A stretch of 16,751 bases of DNA from JBKQVT01 sp052139835. Its GTDB lineage: Bacteria; Planctomycetota; Planctomycetia; Pirellulales; Thermoguttaceae. Below, in pieces: positions 1-6,237 of this stretch (positions are counted from its first letter, which is position 1; each line of letters starts with the position of its first letter). Under the pieces are notes generated by a model. That model ran no database searches, was not told the origin of the DNA, and saw nothing but the letters and a program-made list of their open reading frames with translations. Location: positions 1 to 16,751 of the forward strand of contig JBKQVT010000162.1 of assembly GCA_052139835.1 (NCBI GenBank), in the 5' to 3' direction. The position numbers and the translations under genes were made by a program.

Positions 1-46
1 AACGTGTCAGCATCGGTTTCAATCGGCGAATCTCTTCCGCATCCAT
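1..46 (-). CDS. Transposase N-terminus (partial, IS701-like?)
   Basis: A minus-strand reading frame starts with ATG at 46 and runs off the left edge, giving MDAEEIRRLKPMLTR. A strong ribosome binding site (GGAGGG) lies 7 bases upstream of this ATG on the minus strand, which is why I call so short a piece. From memory, the opening resembles the N-terminus of IS701-type transposases of planctomycetes (MDAxxIxRLKPxLxR). Only 15 codons are visible, so the family is an inference. The end of the element would lie somewhere between 47 and about 126, next to the TPR gene. No terminal repeat or target duplication can be confirmed from one end. Confidence 0.45.
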   Translation of the reverse strand, partial: MDAEEIRRLKPMLTR

Positions 47-126
47 GCCAAGCCCTCCGTGGTGGATGGCGGTAGTTTCGCCAAATTCGCTGAATTACGC
101 AATATCATTCCTGCGCTGTAGAATTA

Positions 127-1011
127 GTGTATCACCAGTTTAAGGCAGAAAGTGCGGCCGCACGGGCCCGCATGGAGGCCCGGTATCAAGAATTCCGCCA
201 GAGTGACACGCGTGAGCGCGAGAATGGTGAGGCCGGCGACGCGGCCCAGCTTACCCGCGACGGTTGGCAGCTCTGGGGGGACGGACGGATGAAGGAAGCG
301 GCCGCGAAGTTCCAGCGGGCCGTCCGGCTCGACCCCAAGAGCGAGAACGCCTGGAACGGCCTGGGCTGGGCGAGCTTCAACTCGGGCAAAATGCCGGGGG
401 CCGAAACGGCGTTCCAGAAGGTCATCGCCCTGAACCCGAACCATCCGGCGGCGCTGAACGGCCTGGGGCAACTCTATTTGGCCCAGCGGAAATACGCGGC
501 GGCCGAACCCTTCCTGTTGAAGGCCGCTCCCCAGGCGCCGGCGGCCTGGTGGGGGCTGACCAAACTCTATTTGCTCCAGGGCAAGTTCGGCGAGGCGGAA
601 AAATGGGCCCAAAAGATCGTCGATACCGAACCCGGCGATGGCGACGCCCGCCGGATGCTCCAGGCAGCAAAGGAAAAACATCTCAGCGACGGGTTGCGGT
701 TGCTCATCGAGCCGCCGCCGCCGGTGGAGCCGAAGAGAAAGGCGGAGGGCGGAAGCGGGAGAGGAGGGAACCGCGAACGAACGCAGATAAACGCAGATAA
801 ACACGGACAAAACCGGATTCAAGCAACCGCGTTCATCTGCGGTTCCCTTGCGACTCGCCCTGGCTTGACAGGCGCGATTCCGGCACCTTTAATGAACGCG
901 GCGGATTTTTCAATGGACGCCTTGCAGGAGACGTTTCTCCGCCTGGCCCGCAGCCGAGCGAGGTTGGCCAAAGTGGGCGACCTGAATTCTTTCCAAGGAA
1001 CCCCTCGATGA
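127..1011 (+). CDS. TPR-repeat protein, probably 5'-truncated with 3' read-through
   Basis: The clear protein part spans about residues 40-200: tetratricopeptide units with WNGLGWASFNSGKMPGAE, ALNGLGQLYLAQRKYAAAE and WWGLTKLYLLQGKFGEAE, followed by ARRMLQAAKEKHLSDGLR. TPRs are protein-protein interaction scaffolds; in planctomycetes similar TPR segments end longer membrane or peptidase-like proteins (recalled). The GTG at 127 has no ribosome binding site, and the frame stays open back to 94, where sequence next to a transposase start begins. The gene therefore looks like a 3' remnant whose N-terminal part was cut off. After about residue 213 the frame runs into a dispersed repeat (768-870) and non-protein-like sequence, so the last 80 or so codons are probably read-through. 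The stop TGA overlaps the next gene's ATG (ATGA), perhaps by chance. Whether it is expressed is uncertain. Confidence 0.55.
   Translation: MYHQFKAESAAARARMEARYQEFRQSDTRERENGEAGDAAQLTRDGWQLWGDGRMKEAAAKFQRAVRLDPKSENAWNGLGWASFNSGKMPGAETAFQKVIALNPNHPAALNGLGQLYLAQRKYAAAEPFLLKAAPQAPAAWWGLTKLYLLQGKFGEAEKWAQKIVDTEPGDGDARRMLQAAKEKHLSDGLRLLIEPPPPVEPKRKAEGGSGRGGNRERTQINADKHGQNRIQATAFICGSLATRPGLTGAIPAPLMNAADFSMDALQETFLRLARSRARLAKVGDLNSFQGTPR
768..870 (+). repeat. Dispersed repeat, copy 1, with TTGACA edge
   Basis: The element begins AACCGCGAACGAACGCAGAT, carries the tandem word ACGCAGATAA, and closes with the complementary arm GTTCATCTGCGGTT, so it can fold into a long hairpin. Beyond the hairpin is a 32-base tail (839-870) ending CTCGCCCTGGCTTGACA. 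The same tail recurs at 2430-2461 with a single difference. Hairpin elements of this ACGCAGAT type are common in planctomycete spacers (recalled). Confidence 0.8.
865..893 (+). promoter_or_regulatory. Sigma-70-type promoter at the repeat edge
   Basis: A perfect -35 box TTGACA (865-870) ends the repeat tail. A 17-base spacer follows, then TTTAAT (888-893), matching the TATAAT consensus at 5 of 6 positions. Transcription would start near 900 and read into the membrane protein gene starting at 1008, with a leader of about 110 bases. The boxes and spacing are seen directly; activity is inferred. Confidence 0.55.
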
Positions 1012-2342
1012 AACGCCTGAAAAAAATCCTCAAATGGAGCGGGATCGTCCTGGCCGCCGTGGCGGCGATCGGTCTGGTTGCCAACGCCGTGTTCGTGTGG
1101 ACTACCGATACACGGCTTGAGCGGCAGTTGGCGGCGATCCGCGCGGCGGGCGATCCGATACGGCTGGCCGATTTGGCCCGGCCGCCGCTGCCGCCGGACA
1201 AGAACGCCGCCACCTTTTTGCGGCGGGCCAAGGCCGGCGTGGACGCGATTAGCAAAGAGACGTGGGGCGTGCCCCGCTTCTGGGAGTATCTCTATACCGA
1301 CGACCCGATGCCCGCGGAGATTCAGAAGGCGCTGAAGGCCGCCTTGGCAGCATACCCGGACGTGATCCCGCTGTTGGAGCAGGCGGCCGCCTGCCCCGAC
1401 TACGATGCCCAATGGGATTACACGGTTCCGCCGCTGGAACTCAATATGAAGATGCTTCCCGAAATACAGGTTTCCCGCGAAAATGGGCGTTTGCTGCAAC
1501 TCCGGGTGCGATTGCTGATCGCCCAGGGGAATTACGACGACGCCGCGCGGACCGCCGTGGTCCTCTTTCGGCTGGCCCGGCATTACCGGCGCAATCCCTT
1601 CCTCATCAATTACCTGGTGGCGCTGACCATGCAGGGCATGGCAGTGGACAGCGCGAATACGGTCCTTCAGGCCGGCCCCGTCTCCAGCGGAGTCCGCGGC
1701 GCATTGGACCGCGAGCTTGCCATCCAGGAGCGGATGGAGGGATTCGTCTGGACGCTGAAGAGCGAACAGGCATACATGGTGGAAATGTTTCGCACGGCCA
1801 TTCCGCATCGCAACTTCTGGCTCGTCAGCCGCGGCTATTGGAACCGGGAGGAGTCGGCGTGCCTGGAGGTTTCCCGCGACTTTATCGCCCTGGCGGACGA
1901 CCCGCGCCCCTACTGCGACGTCGAGCCGGCGATCGAGCATCAAAAACCGCCGGGGACCAAGCCGATCGAGCAGCAGGTTATTAGCCCGGAATCGCCCATG
2001 TCGGGCCTGGCCGCGTTGACGTTTCCGGCGCACAGAGCGGTCTACGCCGCCGGCGTGCGGACGCGGGCCAGGATTCGCACGTTGCGGGTGCTCAATGACT
2101 TGCAGACGCACGTGCCACCAGGCAGCGGCGAGGCGCCGAAGCTCACGGCCCTGGGCCTGCCCGCCGAGACGATAACCGATCCGTTCAACGGCGCGCCGCT
2201 GCACGTGAAGAAGACCCCGCGCGGCTGGCTAGTCTATTCCGTCGGCCCGAATCTTCAAGACGACGGCGGAAAGGTGGACGACCCGGTCCACGGCGACGTC
2301 GGTGTCGGGCCCCCGCCCGCTGCCAAACCGGCCGGGAAATGA
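1008..2342 (+). CDS. Membrane-anchored protein with C-terminal YSVGPN-DDGG motif, unknown function
   Basis: 444 residues. A basic N-terminus (MKRLKKILK) is followed by one hydrophobic helix at about residues 10-32, so the protein is probably anchored in the cytoplasmic membrane with its long body outside the cytoplasm. The middle is helical and alanine-rich, with segments such as GNYDDAARTAVVLFRLARHY that resemble solenoid repeats. Near the C-terminus DPFNGAPL is followed by WLVYSVGPN and DDGG. The same DPFxGxPL...YSVGxNxxDDGG pattern ends many planctomycete membrane proteins of unknown role (recalled). The start is supported by AAGGA eight bases upstream. The gene follows a repeat-borne promoter and precedes a second membrane protein on the same strand. 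No catalytic motif is recognised. Confidence 0.85.
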   Translation: MKRLKKILKWSGIVLAAVAAIGLVANAVFVWTTDTRLERQLAAIRAAGDPIRLADLARPPLPPDKNAATFLRRAKAGVDAISKETWGVPRFWEYLYTDDPMPAEIQKALKAALAAYPDVIPLLEQAAACPDYDAQWDYTVPPLELNMKMLPEIQVSRENGRLLQLRVRLLIAQGNYDDAARTAVVLFRLARHYRRNPFLINYLVALTMQGMAVDSANTVLQAGPVSSGVRGALDRELAIQERMEGFVWTLKSEQAYMVEMFRTAIPHRNFWLVSRGYWNREESACLEVSRDFIALADDPRPYCDVEPAIEHQKPPGTKPIEQQVISPESPMSGLAALTFPAHRAVYAAGVRTRARIRTLRVLNDLQTHVPPGSGEAPKLTALGLPAETITDPFNGAPLHVKKTPRGWLVYSVGPNLQDDGGKVDDPVHGDVGVGPPPAAKPAGK

Positions 2343-2346
2343 AGAA

Positions 2347-2461
2347 GGAACCGCGGATAGACGCGGATGGATGCTAATGGACCGGGACGGCGATTGTTGT
2401 TTTCTGTCTGCGTGAATCTGCGTCCATCGGCGGTTCCCTTGCAACTCGCCCTGGCTTGACA
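2347..2461 (+). repeat. Dispersed repeat, copy 2, with TTGACA edge
   Basis: A second copy of the element at 768-870. It begins GGAACCGCGGATAGACGCGG and ends in the same 32-base tail (2430-2461, one G-to-A change), again finishing CTGGCTTGACA. The hairpin arms have diverged from copy 1 while the tail is nearly identical. It starts only 4 bases after the preceding stop codon and lies 30 bases before the next gene's ATG. Its TTGACA is followed at 17 bases by CAGGAT, a poor -10 box. Confidence 0.8.
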
Positions 2462-2491
2462 AGGCGGCCGCCGCCGATCAGGATCACGGTC

Positions 2492-3700
2492 ATGGACGGT
2501 CCCCCCACTGCCGCGCCTGACGAGCCGCCGCGACCGCAGGCCGACGCCCGGACGCACACCGTGCAGGTTCGCTGGTCGCGACCTACTTTCGTCACCTACT
2601 TCACGCTCGCCGTGTCCTGGGGCCTTTCGACCGGGATTGCCCTGGGCGTGGTGGGCATGGCCGCCAGTCTCCTCGGCGCGGAGACCACAATCGGCCTCTT
2701 CGCTTGGGGCGGCCGAGGCCCGGTGGCCGGGGTGGCGGGCCTCCTCTGGTGGCCGATCCTCCTGGCCATGTTCAGCACCTTGACCGCGGTGCTCTATCCC
2801 GTCTTTCTTCTGGGTGTGATCGCACTGAGGGGCCCGAGGCTTCATTTCCAAATCGAAGACGAGTTGTGGCTGCCTTTTTCGCGGCTGCGGCTGTGGTCCT
2901 ACGTGAAGTTGTCGGCGATGTACGGGTTCCTGCTTTCGCTGCTCCCCGCCGTGATTGTCGTGGCCACCACCCCGCTTCGCAATGCGGCCGATATTTCCGT
3001 CACCGGCGTGCCGCTGCCAAGCCAGGGCGCAGCCAGACTGCTGGCGATCGTGTTGCTTTCGCCCGTTTTCTACGCCCTCTTCGCCGCGCTGGCCGGGGTG
3101 TTTTCCTTTCTCCCCTTTCGCCTGGTGACGCATGCCGCCAGCCTGGCGCTGCCGTCGCGGGAGGTCTTCCCCAACGTCTATCAATACAGCCTGCGGACGC
3201 TGATGCTGTTTGTCACCGGCTGCGCGGTGGTGTGCAGCCTGCTGGCCACGATCGGCCGACTGAGCCGCGAACCCCCGCGGTTTCCCAACCGGAATCCGTG
3301 GTGTCTGCACAACGGTCAGCCCATTACGCTTCATAGCACGTATCGCGCGGCGGGCTCCGCGGAGGCGATTGTCTACGGATTCGCCACCGACCAGGGTATC
3401 GGCGTCACAGGGACGAGCTACTGCCCCGACGTGCCGGCGCCGCGGGGCATTCATTGGTGGATGAGTGGGCCCGACGGTTTATGGCTTGACGGCCGGAAGG
3501 TTAGGATTCCGCCGGCTTCGCGGGTCTTTGCGATCCTCGACGACGGCCGCATTGTGCCCATCCCCTTGACGGAGGCGGAACTGAAGACGCTTGCCGCGTA
3601 TTTCAGCGAAATCAAGGATCCGCAACTGGCCCGCAAGATCACCGCTCCCTTTGACGGCAAGGCCCCCGCCGGGACAAGAAACAAGGGCGGAAAGCGATAG
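2492..3700 (+). CDS. Polytopic membrane protein of unknown function
   Basis: 402 residues from the ATG at 2492. An upstream in-frame TTG (2456) is rejected because it lies inside the TTGACA of the preceding repeat; AGGA lies about 8 bases before the ATG. A proline-rich cytoplasm-like N-terminus is followed by about five hydrophobic segments: FVTYFTLAVSWGLSTGIALG, the GVAGLLWWPILLAMF region, YGFLLSLLPAVIVVA, LLAIVLLSPVFYALFAALAG and the planctomycete-style SLRTLMLFVTGCAVVCSLLA. After this lies a soluble domain of about 130 residues with NPWCLHNGQPI, GTSYCPDVPAPRG and an acidic, alternating C-terminus. The segment IEDELWLPFSRLRLWSYVKL lies between helices. Its position behind the preceding membrane protein suggests co-transcription, but the repeat between them could separate the two. 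No enzyme motif is visible. Confidence 0.85.
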   Translation: MDGPPTAAPDEPPRPQADARTHTVQVRWSRPTFVTYFTLAVSWGLSTGIALGVVGMAASLLGAETTIGLFAWGGRGPVAGVAGLLWWPILLAMFSTLTAVLYPVFLLGVIALRGPRLHFQIEDELWLPFSRLRLWSYVKLSAMYGFLLSLLPAVIVVATTPLRNAADISVTGVPLPSQGAARLLAIVLLSPVFYALFAALAGVFSFLPFRLVTHAASLALPSREVFPNVYQYSLRTLMLFVTGCAVVCSLLATIGRLSREPPRFPNRNPWCLHNGQPITLHSTYRAAGSAEAIVYGFATDQGIGVTGTSYCPDVPAPRGIHWWMSGPDGLWLDGRKVRIPPASRVFAILDDGRIVPIPLTEAELKTLAAYFSEIKDPQLARKITAPFDGKAPAGTRNKGGKR

Positions 3701-3763
3701 CCGCGGGCCGGGCGTCTTCGACACGCCGTGGAACAGACCCCCGACCCAACGCCTCCTGTGCCT

Positions 3764-3802
3764 GTGGCACCCCGATAGCAGAGCTGTCGGGCTACCCGCT
3801 AC
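3764..3802. repeat. Dispersed hairpin repeat between convergent genes
   Basis: The unit GTGGCACCCCGATAGCAGAG continues as CTGTCGGGCTACCCGCTAC. Its core CCCGATAGC-AGA-GCTGTCGGG (3771-3791) forms a 9-bp stem with one G-T wobble. It lies between the stops of two convergent genes, and its right edge supplies the TAG stop of the minus-strand gene (3799-3801). The unit is a repeat family I recall from planctomycete spacers. A role as a two-way terminator is possible, but there is no T-run. Confidence 0.6.
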
Positions 3803-5856
3803 TTCTTTTCTGGTGGGGCTCGCTGCGTTCGACCGACGTCGCTTCCGGCATCGTCCCAGGGCGGCGGGTTCGGCAACAAGAAGCCCTTGATGAACCAGCC
3901 CTCCGGCTCGCTGACGGCGCCCATGCCGCCCAGGCCCAGCGTGGGGGCCACGACCTTGTAGTCGGGCAGGTTCTTGCCGTCGATCTGCTGCAGCCGCGGC
4001 ACGCCCTTCTTGCCCGCGCCGGAAAGCGTGTTCAGCGCCCGGCCCAGGATCGATTCGCTCTCGGGCATCTTGCCCTGGCGGATCAATTCGTAGGTGGGAC
4101 GGACGACCTGGTCGACGCGGGAGAATTCGCCGGCGCAACGCTTCGTCATGCCGAACTGGCGGACCGTGGCGTCCAGGCCCTTGTACTCCGGACTTTCGGC
4201 CAGGCTGTCGCCCTTGGGGATCGGCTTGAGGACCTTCAGGAGGAAGTCGAGGTGCGAGGCGATCAGCAGTTGGCCGTGGGCCACGGTGACGGCGCGATGG
4301 GGGAGGAAATGCGGCTCCTTCGATTCTCCTTCGCCTTCCTCGCCGGGGGCGGGGCCCTCCTCTTTCTTCCCCAGCGACGGGATCTCGCCGAGCGAAATCG
4401 AGGGGACCGCGGGCGGCGCCTCTTCGATCAGTTCCCAGATGATGTGGCCGTCGATCACCTTGCGCCGGACGGTGGGGTCGTTCTTGAGACATTTCTCCAC
4501 GGCCTTGGCCACGGCCTTCTCGTCCTTCGTCTCGATGGCAATCAGCAGCCGCTCGCTGCTGGTGGTGATGGGCAGCAGGTAATCGGTCATCACGGTCACG
4601 CGCTGTCCCAGCTTCAGGATCAGCTCCTCGCGGAGATCGATGTGCGGCCCGTTGGGATCGGTCTTCATTTGTTTGAGGACATCGGGCCAGGCGTCGGGGT
4701 CGCCTTCGCCGGCGACTTCGCCGAAGAGCAAGCCGAAGTTGTCGAAGACGGTGACGATATCGACGTAGAGGGTGGCGTAGGTGGCCACGTCGCGGGGCAC
4801 CCAGGGCTGGGGCGTGAAGTTCTCGGCGTTGGGCAGCTTGAGCATCTTCATGGACTTCACGAAGGGGGGCGGCGCATAGATGGCCGTGCGATGGAGCACC
4901 TGGCAACCGTCGGCGGCCAGGTCGATCACCCCGCCCACCCCCTCGATGCCGCCGAAGCCCTGGTGGCGAATGATCTCGACGACGGTCTTGCCGCGGTGCC
5001 GTTTCTCGGGGAGGGTGGCGGCGCGGGCGGCCTCGGCATAGCCCAAGGGAAAGATAAACCAGCGGACCTGGTGGCTGCCCGGCGGGCCCGCGTCGGCCGC
5101 GCAGCGCTTCATGACCGCGGCGAAGCCGCGCACCTCGGCCAGGCTGCCCGCCGCGCCATTGGCCACGCGGCCGAGGATGCCGCGGACCACGTCGAGGTTG
5201 TCGGCGATGATCAGCAGGTTTCCCACCAGGGCGTAGACGGCCCGGTCCGGCTCGCCGGCCGGCACGGCGGCAGCAGCGGCGGCGGCGGGAGCGGGCGTCT
5301 TGTCCTCCGCGGGCGCCGAGCGCGAATCGGCCGCGGGAAGCTGCTCCTCGCTGGAGGGCGGCAGCTCGAAAACGTCTACCACGACGCCGTCGATCTTCAA
5401 CGCCGACTGCTTGGCCCCGCCCTTCAACAGGTTGCCCGTCCCCTTGGCCACCAGGGCATGGGCCTGAGCGAGGTGGCCGGTCACGTCGATCAGCAAGGCC
5501 GTGGCCGCCTGGCCCGGTTTCGGCTCGATCATGGCGGCGCCGACCTCGCCGCCGGGCACGCCCTGCAAGTCGTCCAGCGCGATGCCGAAACGCTCCCGCA
5601 GACCCGACCAGTGCTCTTGCATCTGGCGGCGGAGGTCCTTGCGGAAGGGCCGCATCACGGGGCTCTCGATGAGCTGCCCGATCTGGGTCTTCTTCCATTG
5701 GGCGTCCAGGGTATCAACGTTGGAAATGGCCAGAAAGCCGACCGTCTCCTTGGGCAGAAGCGTCTCGCTGGGTCGGGCGGCCCAAGCCGCCGATGCGCTA
5801 ACGGTCAACGATCCACAAGCAACCCAGAGGCCAATCCATTGATTCATCCGTCGCAC
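3799..5856 (-). CDS. Secreted DUF3352-like protein
   Basis: 685 residues from a GTG at 5856, chosen because AAGGAG lies 8 bases upstream; the next ATG (5847) is 17 bases from it. Residues 1-26 (VRRMNQWIGLWVACGSLTVS then ASAAWA) form a Sec signal peptide with an AWA cleavage site. The body begins LLPKETVGFLAISNVDTLD and contains YALVGNLLIIADNLDVVRGI, then repeats the theme with VTVAHGQLLIASHLDFLLKV. Two such halves with an 'is displayed / is stored' beta pattern recall the DUF3352 family of exported proteins of unknown role; this match is from memory. An alanine-rich linker and an acidic PGEEGEGESKE stretch separate domains. There are no transmembrane segments after the signal, so a periplasmic location is likely. 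It stands alone: divergent from the HD-domain gene, convergent with the membrane protein gene. Confidence 0.85.
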   Translation of the reverse strand: MRRMNQWIGLWVACGSLTVSASAAWAARPSETLLPKETVGFLAISNVDTLDAQWKKTQIGQLIESPVMRPFRKDLRRQMQEHWSGLRERFGIALDDLQGVPGGEVGAAMIEPKPGQAATALLIDVTGHLAQAHALVAKGTGNLLKGGAKQSALKIDGVVVDVFELPPSSEEQLPAADSRSAPAEDKTPAPAAAAAAAVPAGEPDRAVYALVGNLLIIADNLDVVRGILGRVANGAAGSLAEVRGFAAVMKRCAADAGPPGSHQVRWFIFPLGYAEAARAATLPEKRHRGKTVVEIIRHQGFGGIEGVGGVIDLAADGCQVLHRTAIYAPPPFVKSMKMLKLPNAENFTPQPWVPRDVATYATLYVDIVTVFDNFGLLFGEVAGEGDPDAWPDVLKQMKTDPNGPHIDLREELILKLGQRVTVMTDYLLPITTSSERLLIAIETKDEKAVAKAVEKCLKNDPTVRRKVIDGHIIWELIEEAPPAVPSISLGEIPSLGKKEEGPAPGEEGEGESKEPHFLPHRAVTVAHGQLLIASHLDFLLKVLKPIPKGDSLAESPEYKGLDATVRQFGMTKRCAGEFSRVDQVVRPTYELIRQGKMPESESILGRALNTLSGAGKKGVPRLQQIDGKNLPDYKVVAPTLGLGGMGAVSEPEGWFIKGFLLPNPPPWDDAGSDVGRTQRAPPEKK

Positions 5857-6237
5857 AACAGATACTCCTTGCAATGATTCCAGCGATACGCCAGGCGGGG
5901 GGGATTTCGACAGAGCGGGCACGAAACACCAAAGTTTAGTCGTCCCAATCGCCTGACGCCAGAGCGATTCGCCAAATTGGGAAAGCATGATGGAGTTTGC
6001 GGGATAGTGGATTATTGCCAGATTCCGCAAGTGATGTAGATTTCCTAGATCGCCGCGCCGACTCACCGGAGTGCGAAACCGCAAGCGGGGGGCGCACCGG
6101 GGCGGCGGGACGCCCGGTCCCCCAGTCCCCAGTCCCCAATCCCTAAATCCCTAAATCCCTGATCCCCCACCCTTCTCGACGCCGCGCGGCTGCCCGGCCA
6201 TAATACTCTCATTGACCCTAAGGGGCGGGATGCGGAC
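5857..6237. other. Divergent gene-free spacer
   Basis: This stretch of about 380 bases separates the leftward secreted-protein gene from the rightward HD-domain gene and must hold both promoters. No strong -35/-10 pair is visible. On the plus strand CATAAT (6199-6204) could be a -10 box for the HD gene, but it has no good partner. The right half holds a C-tract repeat on the plus strand (6119-6168). The left half (5900-6060) has noticeably lower GC and no protein-like reading frame that I can support. Confidence 0.6.
6119..6168 (-). repeat. G-tract repeat, predicted G-quadruplex
   Basis: Read on the minus strand the segment has seven runs of 3-5 G separated by loops of only 3-5 bases: GGGGG, GGG, GGG, GGG, GGGG, GGGG, GGGGG. 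The words GGGATTTAGGGATTTAGGG and GGGGACTGGGGACTGGGG are small tandem repeats. Four runs are enough for a G-quadruplex, so several registers are possible. The plus-strand version (CCCAGTCCCCAGTCCCC then AATCCCTAAATCCCTAAATC) is a known style of planctomycete spacer repeat (recalled). Confidence 0.75.

Noticed and set aside
819..2204. Minus-strand open frame of 461 codons
   Set aside because: It lies opposite the plus-strand membrane protein gene, has histidine- and arginine-rich shadow composition, no recognised motif, and runs through a dispersed repeat.
3479..5698. Minus-strand open frame of 739 codons in another frame of the secreted-protein gene
   Set aside because: Arginine/proline/glycine-rich shadow of a high-GC gene; the overlapping frame has a signal peptide and normal domain pattern.
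4252..5877. Plus-strand open frame of 541 codons opposite the secreted-protein gene
   Set aside because: Composition rich in Gly, His and Asp with no motif; a typical antisense open frame in GC-rich DNA.
5857..6060. Extension of the secreted protein upstream to 6084
   Set aside because: The added residues have no protein-like pattern and would bury the signal peptide; the GTG at 5856 has an AAGGAG ribosome binding site.
6119..6168. Possible telomere-like or CRISPR-like array
   Set aside because: The repeated words are only 7-8 bases and total 50 bases. There are no spacers of constant length, and a bacterial telomere is not expected inside a chromosome region.
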